64,000 bases of DNA, taken from assembly GCF_035610345.1 (NCBI RefSeq), contig NZ_CP141214.1, forward strand, positions 280,230-344,229, written 5' to 3'. The stretch is from Sinorhizobium meliloti (GTDB taxonomy: Bacteria; Pseudomonadota; Alphaproteobacteria; Rhizobiales; Rhizobiaceae). Within the stretch, counting starts at the first letter, position 1. The number at the start of each line of letters is the position of its first letter. The notes beneath the pieces were generated by a model. The model was not told the DNA's origin, did not search any database, and worked only from the letters and a program-made list of their open reading frames with translations. Of this stretch, positions 1 to 7,769 are shown piece by piece. A program made the translations under genes and the position numbers.

Positions 1-1
1 G

Positions 2-562
2 GGTGCCGCGCTGGCGCTCCGGGTCGTCCAGCGCCTTGCGGAAATCCCTTCCGTCGAGACGCATCTGATCGTCTCGGATTCCGCAAGGCGCACGCTGCTC
101 CACGAGGTCGGCCCGCACGCGCTGCATCAATTGCTGACGATCGCTGATCGTAGCTATCAAATACGGGACATTGGAGCGGCAACGACCAGCGGCTCGTTTA
201 GGACTGCCGGTATGATTGTCGTTCCCTGTTCGATGCGGACTCTGGCGGCGATCGCTGCCGGTCTTGCGGACAATCTCATCGTGCGAGCGGCGGACGTGCA
301 CCTCAAGGAGCGGCGAAGGCTCGTGCTGATGACGCGCGAGACGCCGCTGCATCTCGGTCACCTGCGCAACATGACGGCAGTTACCGAAATGGGAGCGGTC
401 GTGATGCCGCCGGTGCCGGCCTTCTATCAACGGCCGCAAAGCGTCGAAGAGATCATCGACCATCTTGCAGCGCGCGCGATCGATCTGGTCGGCCTGCCGG
501 GGGAGCCACTTGCAACCGAATGGGATCCGCAGTCCCACCGTCAGCACACTGCGGCGAGATAG
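2..562 (+). CDS. UbiX-like flavin prenyltransferase, 5' end outside the window
   Basis: The frame is open from base 2 and ends at a stop at 560-562, so only the start (about 15-20 residues of the nucleotide-binding loop) is missing. The translation carries UbiX/Pad family marks: a VVPCSMRTLAAIAAGLADNL segment, then the basic block KERRRLVLMTRETPL and an MPPVPAFY segment. UbiX enzymes prenylate FMN to make the cofactor of UbiD-type decarboxylases. No ubiD is visible here, so the partner may lie upstream of the window. The gene converges on nnrU. The family is clear; the physiological role is not. Confidence 0.85.
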   Translation, partial: GAALALRVVQRLAEIPSVETHLIVSDSARRTLLHEVGPHALHQLLTIADRSYQIRDIGAATTSGSFRTAGMIVVPCSMRTLAAIAAGLADNLIVRAADVHLKERRRLVLMTRETPLHLGHLRNMTAVTEMGAVVMPPVPAFYQRPQSVEEIIDHLAARAIDLVGLPGEPLATEWDPQSHRQHTAAR

Positions 563-686
563 GGTTCCGGGACAAGCGCCGCATTACCGCTGGTGGCGAG
601 CGGCATGAAGCCAAGCAAGGCGGTTGAATCCGCTACGTCCGAGGTTCGGGTCGGGAGGCCAGTGAGATGGACTGAGGCATGGCTAA

Positions 687-1373
687 CTATTGTGCTGTCG
701 CGAGGAGTAGAGGGTCGGCATAGAACAGGGCGGCATGGCCTCCGGCAAGCAGCCATAGGGTCAATACTGCCGTTGCCACGGTGGCGATGGCGATTGGCGT
801 GTCGCCGGACAAAAGGGTGCGCCCGGAGAAGAGGGCGGCGAACGGCAGAATGGAGGTCTTCGCAGACTGGTGCTGCCATTGATCTCCAAGTCGGCGCCGG
901 GCGCGCTTTTCGATCATAGGTATGGTGCCGAGAGCAAAAAGCGCAAAGCCGCCGAAGAGGATCAGCGAGCGCACGTCGCCGTTGGCGACGAGATGGCCGA
1001 TCGCCCAGATGGCGAACCCCCAGAGAACCGGATGGCGAGTAACCGAGACGATTGAGCCCGGGCTCTGTCCTTGGCGGATCGAGACCGATAGCGGATTGAT
1101 ACTGAAGAGACCGGCAAGCACGAGAAACACGCCGACCGGAGCGGCGATCAAGGTCGCCCAAGCCTGCCAAGCCGCAGGCTGCCAGAGCGGGATGTAGTCG
1201 ACGTCAAGCGCCGCGTAGAGCACCCAAGCGAGTGCGAGTATGGAAGCGAGCGAATAGATCGAGAAATAGGCCGCCCTGCCGAGCAGGATTAACAGCCGCT
1301 CGCGGATGGCGGGGATCGCCGGAACCGAGTGAAGGATGAGAAAGACGAACAGTGCCAGAAGGAACTCGGCCAT
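687..1373 (-). CDS. nnrU: NnrU family membrane protein
   Basis: 228 aa with several hydrophobic segments (around residues 3-20, 38-58, 75-95 and 120-165). It contains RHPVLWGFAIWAIGHL, the isoprenylcysteine-methyltransferase-like stretch typical of NnrU. NnrU is a membrane protein repeatedly found with nitrite and NO reductase genes; its biochemical job is unsettled. I placed the start at the ATG beginning MAEFLLALF; the reading frame runs further upstream but that part is hydrophilic and overlaps the neighbouring gene. It is the last gene of a leftward group of three that points away from norE, with an NnrR-type box in the shared promoter region. Confidence 0.88.
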   Translation of the reverse strand: MAEFLLALFVFLILHSVPAIPAIRERLLILLGRAAYFSIYSLASILALAWVLYAALDVDYIPLWQPAAWQAWATLIAAPVGVFLVLAGLFSINPLSVSIRQGQSPGSIVSVTRHPVLWGFAIWAIGHLVANGDVRSLILFGGFALFALGTIPMIEKRARRRLGDQWQHQSAKTSILPFAALFSGRTLLSGDTPIAIATVATAVLTLWLLAGGHAALFYADPLLLATAQ

Positions 1374-1384
1374 AGTCGTCTTCC

Positions 1385-1786
1385 TCAGTGCGCTGTATTC
1401 GACCGCTTTATCGCGGCGATGATTGCCTGTTCCGCTGCAACATGGTGGCGGAGCCCCTCGAGGAAAGCGTGTAGCATCAAAGCGACTGTCTCCCAAGAAA
1501 CTGCGCATCGATCTGATGCGGCCGATCGGAGCGTGTCTGCGACGTGGCTACCGTCTAAGGCGACTGCTCGACCCGCACGGGTCGTACGTACATCAAGCGG
1601 CAAAGGCTGCGGCTCATTGGACGTTTGTCCAAGGCTCAATGACCGGATCTTTGCCGCGGTCGCTATGCAGAGGTCCCGGTCCATGGGGCCCCCAAGCGAA
1701 TCGATGATGGACTCGACCGCATCGCAAAGCGCGAGCAACTCGCCATACTTCGCCTCAAGTCGATGGAGCGGAGATGAGATAGCCAC
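1385..1786 (-). CDS. Hypothetical helical protein between nnrU and a small membrane protein
   Basis: 133 aa using a GTG start preceded by GGGAG about seven bases upstream; no ATG gives a sensible start. The protein is soluble and probably all-helical. It has His residues near the C-terminus in a FLEGLRHHVAAEQAIIAAI segment and an acidic helix around residues 15-35 (EAKYGELLALCDAVESII). The spaced His and Glu suggest, weakly, a hemerythrin-like or metal-binding bundle; I cannot name a family. It sits 11 bases from nnrU and 16 bases from the upstream small gene, so it is probably cotranscribed with both. Codon use resembles its neighbours. Confidence 0.6.
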   Translation of the reverse strand: MAISSPLHRLEAKYGELLALCDAVESIIDSLGGPMDRDLCIATAAKIRSLSLGQTSNEPQPLPLDVRTTRAGRAVALDGSHVADTLRSAASDRCAVSWETVALMLHAFLEGLRHHVAAEQAIIAAIKRSNTAH

Positions 1787-1802
1787 GTTGTTTCTCCCGC
1801 AT

Positions 1803-1958
1803 TCAGCGTTCAATGAACAGCACGGCGGCGCAGGCGAGCGACGCCAGCACGGCGGCGGCCGTTCCAGTCCGTTGCAGGACACCCATGCGATAGAGCACGA
1901 GCGCGAAGATGATGATGATCGGGGTGGCTACCGAGAGGCCGATCTGCGCATCAGACAT
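1803..1958 (-). CDS. Small membrane protein, first gene of the nnrU cluster
   Basis: 51 aa starting MSDAQIGLSV, with two hydrophobic segments (about residues 9-23 and 30-47) joined by a short basic turn (YRMGVLQRTG). The start is supported by an AAGGAG Shine-Dalgarno sequence eight bases upstream. The reading frame extends further upstream but across the norE promoter region, so the longer form is unlikely. It is transcribed away from norE, with the NnrR-type box at 2005-2020 about 47 bases from its start. The family is not recognised. Its size and position suggest an accessory subunit or assembly factor; that is inference. Confidence 0.65.
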   Translation of the reverse strand: MSDAQIGLSVATPIIIIFALVLYRMGVLQRTGTAAAVLASLACAAVLFIER

Positions 1959-2004
1959 GGTGATCTCCTTTTGGTCGGAACATAGCGGGTCGGCTGGACC
2001 GGTC

Positions 2005-2020
2005 TTTGATCGAGAGCAAA
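2005..2020. promoter_or_regulatory. NnrR/FNR-type box between the nnrU cluster and norE
   Basis: The sequence TTTGATCGAGAGCAAA fits the TTTG-N8-CAAA pattern found before several nitrogen-oxide genes in this window. It lies 56 bases before the norE start and 47 bases before the divergent 51-aa gene, so one site could serve both promoters. Binding by NnrR (encoded at 20713) is inferred from pattern and context. Confidence 0.65.
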
Positions 2021-2075
2021 GAACCGGGCGCTCCTTTCTCCTATTCCGCTTCGGCAACCGATGCGGAGATGCGGC

Positions 2076-2627
2076 ATGGAAAACGCGATGACGGCCGGCG
2101 CGGCCGACGAAGAGGAAGCCGATACGTTCATCCTCTGGGTCCTGATCTGGAGCGAGCTCACCGCCTTCGGGATCCTTATCGCCGCCTTCCTGGTCGCCTC
2201 GCTGATTGCTGCCGACGATTTCGCCGTCGCACGGCTGCACCTCAAACCGGCTATAGCCGCCTTCAACACGCTCGTCCTGCTGACGAGCGGCTGGCAGGCG
2301 GCGGTTGCGGCAGGAAAGGGCGCGTCAGTCGCCAGGCGGCGCCGGGCACTTGTGCTGGCGGCGCTTCTCGGCTTCGCCTTCGTTGCCATAAAGATCTACG
2401 AGTACGGCACGGAGATCCGTTTTGCTGGCGAGGTCGCGTTTCACTCATTCTTTGAACTCTATTTCCTCCTGACCGGCTTTCATCTCGTCCATGTCGGCTT
2501 CGTCGCCATCGTGCTGCTCGTCGTCGCCTGGAAGCCGCGCCGCGCCAATGTCGACCTCGTTACCACTCTCTGGCATGTGATCGATCTCGTCTGGATCGTC
2601 ATGTTCCCCATTCTCTATCTGGTTTGA
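2076..2627 (+). CDS. norE: NorE, cytochrome c oxidase subunit III-like NO reductase accessory protein
   Basis: 183 aa, about five membrane segments, in the subunit III/NorE family: FHSFFELYFLLTGFHLVHVG is the characteristic stretch, with W-V-I-W-S-E near the N-terminus. NorE helps maturation or activity of cytochrome-c-type NO reductase but is not catalytic. I prefer the ATG at 2076, which has GGAGA six bases upstream, over the in-frame ATG at 2061, which has no ribosome site. It overlaps or abuts norF and precedes norCBQD, the usual rhizobial arrangement. Confidence 0.9.
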   Translation: MENAMTAGAADEEEADTFILWVLIWSELTAFGILIAAFLVASLIAADDFAVARLHLKPAIAAFNTLVLLTSGWQAAVAAGKGASVARRRRALVLAALLGFAFVAIKIYEYGTEIRFAGEVAFHSFFELYFLLTGFHLVHVGFVAIVLLVVAWKPRRANVDLVTTLWHVIDLVWIVMFPILYLV

Positions 2628-2632
2628 GCACC

Positions 2633-2923
2633 ATGACCGACCACGACCCCCGACAGTTGCAGAAGACCTGGATGGTCCTTGTCCTGATGGTTCTCGCCGG
2701 CATGCTGCTCTCCCTCAAGGTCCAGGATCCCGCAGCTCCCCTGGTGGTCACGCTCGCCTTGCTGACGCTCGCGTTGTTGAAAGCCCGTCTCGTCGTGCTG
2801 GACTTTCTAGGCTTGCGTTCGGGACCGCGGGTCTTGCAGGTCGGCCTGATCGCCTGGCCGTTCTTCTTTGCGCTCGCGGCTGCGGCAAAAGCGCTCATCG
2901 CGACCGTCTCGCCCCTCGGTTGA
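2633..2923 (+). CDS. norF: NorF, small subunit IV-like NO reductase accessory membrane protein
   Basis: 96 aa beginning MTDHDPRQLQKTWMVLVL with three hydrophobic segments and a central LLKARLVVLDFLGLRSGP stretch, as in the NorF/cytochrome oxidase subunit IV-like family. It starts five bases after the norE stop; a TTG codon overlapping that stop is an alternative start three codons earlier. NorF proteins assist cNOR function. The gene lies between norE and the norC promoter region, consistent with a norEF transcription unit. Confidence 0.82.
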   Translation: MTDHDPRQLQKTWMVLVLMVLAGMLLSLKVQDPAAPLVVTLALLTLALLKARLVVLDFLGLRSGPRVLQVGLIAWPFFFALAAAAKALIATVSPLG

Positions 2924-2941
2924 AGGGCTCTTCGTCACTTG

Positions 2942-2957
2942 TTTGCCGAAACGCAAA
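2942..2957. promoter_or_regulatory. NnrR-type box upstream of norC
   Basis: TTTGCCGAAACGCAAA is an inverted repeat (TTTGC / GCAAA) of the TTTG-N8-CAAA type. It lies 130 bases before norC and just after norF, so norCBQD probably has its own NO-responsive promoter in addition to any read-through from norEF. Confidence 0.75.
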
Positions 2958-3086
2958 GAACGCCGGCGCGCAGACTTTAGAAGAGATCGCGTTTACCGGT
3001 GGGGCGGGGGGATCCGCGGCCGACCGGCGGGAATTGCTCAGGCCGGCCCGCGCAATGCGGCCTGCGGGAATTGAAAGGACCACGGG

Positions 3087-3539
3087 ATGGCAGAACGCCT
3101 TACCAAGACAGGGGCACGCAACGTCTTCTACGGCGGCTCCATCTTCTTCTTCGCGATCTTTGTCGGCCTGACGGCCCACAGCCACTACTACATGAGAACC
3201 GTATCCACCGACGAGTCGACGCTGACCGACTCCGTGGCGCGCGGCAAGCACGTCTGGGAGAAGAACTCCTGCATCAACTGCCACACTCTCCTCGGCGAAG
3301 GCGCCTATTTCGCGCCGGAGCTCGGCAATGTCTGGAAGCGGTGGGGCGGCGAGTCCGACCCGGAAGGCGCGCGCGAGACGCTCAAATCCTGGATGGCGGC
3401 GCAGCCCTCCGGCGCCGAGGGGCGGCGGCAGATGCCGCAGTTCGATCTCACCGAGCAGGAACTGAACGACCTTGGCGATTTCCTCGAATGGACGAGCCGC
3501 ATCAAGACGCAGAAGTGGCCCCCGAACGAGGCCGGCTGA
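3087..3539 (+). CDS. norC: NorC, cytochrome c subunit of nitric oxide reductase
   Basis: 150 aa. One N-terminal membrane anchor (about residues 12-30) is followed by a periplasmic cytochrome c domain with the heme-binding motif CINCH at residues 62-66 and a likely axial Met in RRQMPQF. NorC passes electrons from periplasmic donors (cytochrome c or pseudoazurin) to NorB. It is the first gene of norCBQD and has an NnrR-type box upstream. Length and domain order are normal for the family. Confidence 0.96.
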   Translation: MAERLTKTGARNVFYGGSIFFFAIFVGLTAHSHYYMRTVSTDESTLTDSVARGKHVWEKNSCINCHTLLGEGAYFAPELGNVWKRWGGESDPEGARETLKSWMAAQPSGAEGRRQMPQFDLTEQELNDLGDFLEWTSRIKTQKWPPNEAG

Positions 3540-3563
3540 GACGACGGGACAAGGAGAAAAGAC

Positions 3564-4910
3564 ATGAAATATCAAACCCAAAAGGTCGCGATGCTGTATT
3601 TCTACGGTGCGCTCGGCCTGTTTCTCGCCCAGATCCTTTTCGGTGTGCTCGCCGGCACCATCTACGTGCTTCCCAACACGCTCTCCGAACTGCTGCCATT
3701 CAACATCGTTCGCATGGTGCACACCAACGCGTTGATCGTCTGGCTGCTGATGGGTTTCATGGGCGCCACCTATTACCTGCTCCCGGAAGAGGCGGAGACG
3801 GAGCTCTATAGTCCCAAGATCGCGGTCGCACAGTTCTGGATCTTCCTGGTGGCCGCGGCCGTTGCGGTCGTCGGGTATCTCCTCCATATCCACGAAGGCC
3901 GCGAATTTCTTGAGCAGCCCTTCGCCATTAAGGTCGGCATCGTCGTCGTGGCCCTGATGTTCCTCTTCAACATCACCCTGACAGTGCTGAAGGGCCGCAA
4001 GACCACGGTTACGAACATCCTGATCTTCGGCCTCTGGGGCGTGGCGATCTTCTTCCTCTTCGCCTTCTACAACCCGGTCAATCTCGCGCTCGACAAGATG
4101 TATTGGTGGTACGTCGTCCATCTGTGGGTCGAAGGCGTCTGGGAACTGATCATGGCCTCGGTTCTGGCCTTCCTGATGATCAAGCTCAACGGCATCGACC
4201 GCGAGGTCGTCGAAAAGTGGCTCTATGTCATCGTCGGCCTGGCGCTCTTCTCCGGCATCCTCGGTACCGGCCACCATTATTACTGGATCGGCGCACCGGG
4301 CTACTGGCAGTGGATCGGCTCGCTCTTCTCCACGCTCGAGGTCGCCCCTTTCTTCACCATGGTGGCCTTCACCTTCGTCATGACCTGGAAGGCCGGCCGC
4401 AAGCATCCGAACAAGGCCGCGCTCCTGTGGTCGATCGGCTGCTCGGTGATGGCCTTCTTCGGCGCCGGCGTCTGGGGCTTCCTGCACACGCTTTCGTCGG
4501 TCAACTATTACACCCATGGCACCCAAGTCACCGCTGCGCACGGGCATCTCGCCTTCTTCGGCGCCTATGTGATGCTCAACCTCGCCGTGATGGCCTATGC
4601 CATTCCGGAGATCAAGGGACGAGCGCCCTATAACCAGTGGCTGTCGATCGCCAGCTTCTGGGCCATGTGCAGCGCCATGTCCGTCATGACCTTCGCGCTC
4701 ACCTTCGCCGGTGTCGTCCAGGTCCACCTGCAGCGCGTCCTCGGCGAGAGCTTCATGGCCGTGCAGGAGCAGCTGGCCCTCTTCTACTGGATCCGCCTCG
4801 GATCCGGCGTCGTCGTACTCATCTCGGCGCTGATGTTCTTCTGGGCAGTCCTTGTACCCGGCAGGAGCGCCAGCGCGGCCCTCAACCAAGCCGTCCAACC
4901 CGCCGAATGA
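3564..4910 (+). CDS. norB: NorB, catalytic subunit of nitric oxide reductase
   Basis: 448 aa, about 12 membrane helices, a heme-copper oxidase superfamily subunit that reduces two NO to N2O at a heme b3/FeB centre in the cytoplasmic membrane. Visible marks include the low-spin heme His in VRMVHTNALIVWLL, the HLWVEGVWELI helix with a metal-ligand His and the NorB Glu, and the HHYYWIG and AAHGHLAFFGAYVM segments. An AAGGAG ribosome site sits before the start. The short length and lack of an N-terminal quinol-oxidase extension mark it as the cytochrome-c-dependent form, in agreement with norC next door. Confidence 0.97.
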   Translation: MKYQTQKVAMLYFYGALGLFLAQILFGVLAGTIYVLPNTLSELLPFNIVRMVHTNALIVWLLMGFMGATYYLLPEEAETELYSPKIAVAQFWIFLVAAAVAVVGYLLHIHEGREFLEQPFAIKVGIVVVALMFLFNITLTVLKGRKTTVTNILIFGLWGVAIFFLFAFYNPVNLALDKMYWWYVVHLWVEGVWELIMASVLAFLMIKLNGIDREVVEKWLYVIVGLALFSGILGTGHHYYWIGAPGYWQWIGSLFSTLEVAPFFTMVAFTFVMTWKAGRKHPNKAALLWSIGCSVMAFFGAGVWGFLHTLSSVNYYTHGTQVTAAHGHLAFFGAYVMLNLAVMAYAIPEIKGRAPYNQWLSIASFWAMCSAMSVMTFALTFAGVVQVHLQRVLGESFMAVQEQLALFYWIRLGSGVVVLISALMFFWAVLVPGRSASAALNQAVQPAE

Positions 4911-4918
4911 AGGGAAAT

Positions 4919-4939
4919 GGCCGGCCCACTTGGCCGGCC
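4919..4939 (+). other. Hairpin between norB and norQ
   Basis: A perfect 8-base stem (GGCCGGCC, loop CACTT, GGCCGGCC) lies just after the norB stop. No U-rich tail follows, so it is more likely an mRNA processing or stability element that sets the ratio of NorCB to NorQD than a full terminator. Confidence 0.55.
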
Positions 4940-4972
4940 GCCTCCTTTGAAGTTCGAACTCGGAGATTGTTT

Positions 4973-5791
4973 ATGAACATCGCCCTCAAGACTCCGCCCA
5001 TTCCGAACTCGGCCATCCCGGCCTATTCCCCTTCAGGCCGGGAATGCGAGCTCTTTGAAAGCGCCTGGACGCGCCAGCTTCCGCTTCTGCTGAAGGGCCC
5101 GACCGGTTGCGGAAAGACGCGCTTCGTGGCCCATATGGCGGCGAAGCTCGGCTTGCCGCTTTCGACCGTGTCGTGTCACGACGATCTCGCCGCCGCAGAC
5201 CTGACTGGCCGCTATCTCCTCAAAGGAGGCGACACCGTCTGGGTCGACGGCCCCCTGACCAGGGCCGTGCGCGAGGGCGGCATCTGCTACCTCGACGAGA
5301 TCGTCGAGGCTCGCAAGGATGTCGCGGTGGTGCTGCATCCGCTCACCGACGACCGGCGCATCCTGCCCCTCGAACGCACCGGCGAGCTCCTGGAGGCGCC
5401 GCCCGGCTTCATGCTGGTGGTCTCCTACAATCCCGGTTACCAGAACCTGCTCAAGGCCCTCAAGCCGAGCACGCGGCAGCGCTTCGTTGCCATCGAGTTC
5501 GACTTCCTGCCGAGGGTGAGCGAGATTGCCGTCGTTTCCGAGGAGAGCGGGCTCGACGAGAGCCGGGTCGCGCAGCTTGTCGATCTCGCGCATCGGCTAC
5601 GGGGTCTCAAGGGGCATGATCTCGAGGAGGGTGTCTCGACGCGCCTGCTCGTCTATTGCGCCAGCCTTGTCGAAAACGGAGTGTCGGTGCGCGACGCCGT
5701 CCTGGCGACCATGATCGAACCGCTAACCGACGAGCCGGACGTCAAGGCCGCGCTCATCGAGATTGCGGACGCGGTCGTCCGCCAGGGATAA
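4973..5791 (+). CDS. norQ: NorQ, MoxR-type AAA+ ATPase for NO reductase assembly
   Basis: 272 aa. It has a Walker A motif GPTGCGKT at residues 42-49 and a Walker B-like stretch GGICYLDEI near residue 105, followed by VVSYNPGYQNLLKALKPSTR, the diagnostic NorQ/CbbQ block. NorQ works with NorD to insert the non-heme iron of NorB or otherwise activate the enzyme. A longer in-frame reading that starts inside norB exists, but the ATG at 4973 matches family N-termini. norD begins four bases after its stop, so the two are translationally linked. Confidence 0.95.
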   Translation: MNIALKTPPIPNSAIPAYSPSGRECELFESAWTRQLPLLLKGPTGCGKTRFVAHMAAKLGLPLSTVSCHDDLAAADLTGRYLLKGGDTVWVDGPLTRAVREGGICYLDEIVEARKDVAVVLHPLTDDRRILPLERTGELLEAPPGFMLVVSYNPGYQNLLKALKPSTRQRFVAIEFDFLPRVSEIAVVSEESGLDESRVAQLVDLAHRLRGLKGHDLEEGVSTRLLVYCASLVENGVSVRDAVLATMIEPLTDEPDVKAALIEIADAVVRQG

Positions 5792-5795
5792 GAGA

Positions 5796-7691
5796 ATGCT
5801 GGACTTCCTCGAACTTGAAGAAACGGTCGGCCGCGCCTGGCACCGCTTGATCGGCAATACGCGCACCTGGCCGCGCTTCCCGGACGAGGTGGTCCGGCTC
5901 GATGAGGTCCAGGCCGTGCTCGCGGTATACTTCCGCGGTCTTGGCGGCGAGCGGGCGGTGCAGATCGCACCCGCCCGCGGCCGGACCTCCGCGCATCGGC
6001 TGCGCTTGCGCCAGCGCATGGGCCTTGGCGAGGAGAAGCTCGTCCAGCCGGCGCGCGACCATGCGACGTTGATGCTGCCAGCAGAGGTCGATCTCTTTCC
6101 CCTGCGGCGTCTCAATCGCGACCTGTATTTCTGGCTGGCGGCGATGATGGCCGTCATGCCGCTCAAGCCCGTCGGCGCCGCCGAGCCGCTATCGCGCGAT
6201 CTGGCACTCCTTTCGCGTGCCGGTGAGACGGTAAGGTCGGTGCTCGCCACCTATCCCGCGATGCGCCAACGCTATCGTCGTCTCTGCAGGGCGGTGCTCA
6301 AGGTCCGACAGCGGCGCTCGCTTCCTTCGGTCGAGCAGCATGTCGAAAACCGGATACTCTACATGCTGAGAGACGGCGCCGGCCTGAACGACGACGTGCC
6401 GCCGGTCATCTTTCCCCGGAATGCGCCACCCGGCTACCTGCCGATGCTTCCAGTGCCGCTCTGGCCCGACGCGCTCCTGCGTGAAGAGACGGAGCGGCGA
6501 AACGGCGAAGACGAGCCCGCTCGCGATGGCGACAGAGTGGGAGGGCCGGAGACGACGCGCCATGTGGCGACACGCGAGGCACAGCGCCAGTCCGAGCGGA
6601 GCCCGTTCATCCTCAACCGCTTCGAAAAGATCCTCGCCATGGCCGAAATGGTCAATGTCGATCGTCCGGCGGACGACAGCGATGACCACGACGCCAGCGC
6701 CGCCGACGAGCTCGACGACATGACACTCGGCGAACGCAACGGGCGCCCGGCCGCTCGCTTTCGCTTCGACCTCGACCTTCCCCCGGAAGCGCTGGACCGC
6801 ACGCCGCTCATGGCGGAAGTCACCTATCCCGAATGGGACTATCGCAGCGGCGGCTACCTTAAGGACCATTGCCGGGTGCTTGCGGCGCCCGCCTCGGCGG
6901 AAGGCCTGCCGGGAGAAGCGGATCCGACGACGAAGAGCCTGATCCGGCGTGTGCGTCGTCAGTTCGAGGTGTTGCGGCCGCGACACGAGATGCTGAGGGC
7001 GCAGATCGACGGCGCCGATCTCGATCTCGATGCGGTTGTCCGGGCTCGCACAGACCTGAGAGCCGGTGGGCAGGGCAGCGACCGCATCCACATGATGAGC
7101 CGCCCCCAGGCGTACGACCTTGCGGTGACGATCCTCGTGGACGTGTCGCTCTCGACCGACGCCTGGTTCGATGATCTTCGCGTCCTCGATGTCGAGAAGC
7201 AGGCGCTTCAGGTGCTGGCGCATGGGCTTTCGGCCTGTGGCGACGCCCATGAAATCCTCACCTTCACGTCCCGACGGCGGGATTGGGTGCGGATGGAGAC
7301 CGTTAAGGCCTTCGACGAGGTGATGAGCGCGACGATCGAGGCACGCATCGCGGCGCTGAAACCCGGCTACTACACCCGAATGGGCGCGGCCATCCGCCAC
7401 GCCGCAGCGGGGCTTATCGAACGGCCGAACCGCCGCAAGCTCCTCATCGTCCTGACCGACGGCAAGCCGAACGATGTCGACCACTACGAGGGACGTTTCG
7501 CGCTAGAGGACAGCCGCCGCGCAGTCGGCGAAGCGCGCCGCTCGGGCATCAGCGTCTTCGGGGTGACAGTGGATCGCGAGGCGAGATCCTATCTGCCGGC
7601 CATATTCAGTCAGAACGGCTACGCCGTCGTCAGTAACATCGGCAGGCTACCTGCAGCCCTGCCGGCGATCTATCGCGGCCTTGTAAGATAG
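5796..7691 (+). CDS. norD: NorD, von Willebrand factor A protein for NO reductase activation
   Basis: 631 aa. The C-terminal third is a VWA domain with the MIDAS motif in ILVDVSLSTDAWF and a later IVLTDGKPND. The middle is acidic and low-complexity (around residues 230-300), as in other NorD proteins. It acts with NorQ as a MoxR/VWA chaperone pair in the cytoplasm. The chosen ATG follows norQ by four bases; an upstream in-frame ATG lies within norQ and is not needed. The gene closes the norCBQD operon and is followed by a terminator-like hairpin. Confidence 0.94.
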   Translation: MLDFLELEETVGRAWHRLIGNTRTWPRFPDEVVRLDEVQAVLAVYFRGLGGERAVQIAPARGRTSAHRLRLRQRMGLGEEKLVQPARDHATLMLPAEVDLFPLRRLNRDLYFWLAAMMAVMPLKPVGAAEPLSRDLALLSRAGETVRSVLATYPAMRQRYRRLCRAVLKVRQRRSLPSVEQHVENRILYMLRDGAGLNDDVPPVIFPRNAPPGYLPMLPVPLWPDALLREETERRNGEDEPARDGDRVGGPETTRHVATREAQRQSERSPFILNRFEKILAMAEMVNVDRPADDSDDHDASAADELDDMTLGERNGRPAARFRFDLDLPPEALDRTPLMAEVTYPEWDYRSGGYLKDHCRVLAAPASAEGLPGEADPTTKSLIRRVRRQFEVLRPRHEMLRAQIDGADLDLDAVVRARTDLRAGGQGSDRIHMMSRPQAYDLAVTILVDVSLSTDAWFDDLRVLDVEKQALQVLAHGLSACGDAHEILTFTSRRRDWVRMETVKAFDEVMSATIEARIAALKPGYYTRMGAAIRHAAAGLIERPNRRKLLIVLTDGKPNDVDHYEGRFALEDSRRAVGEARRSGISVFGVTVDREARSYLPAIFSQNGYAVVSNIGRLPAALPAIYRGLVR

Positions 7692-7714
7692 TTGGGGGCA
7701 GGCCGCGAGACGGA

Positions 7715-7744
7715 AGGCCCGGCATGCGCGTACTTGCCGGGCCT
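7715..7744. terminator. Terminator-like hairpin between norD and hemN
   Basis: A perfect 10-base stem (AGGCCCGGCA / TGCCGGGCCT) with a 10-base loop lies between the converging norD and hemN genes, followed on the + strand by a pyrimidine-rich CTCTGTTCTC. It probably works in at least the norD direction. Confidence 0.7.
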
Positions 7745-7769
7745 CTCTGTTCTCAGCTTGAGGCGGCCT

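Noticed and set aside
2895..4898. 667-aa open frame on the - strand across norB and norC
   Set aside because: It is antisense to clear nor genes, rich in charged repeats such as EEEE and HHGE, and has no family features; it mirrors codon bias.
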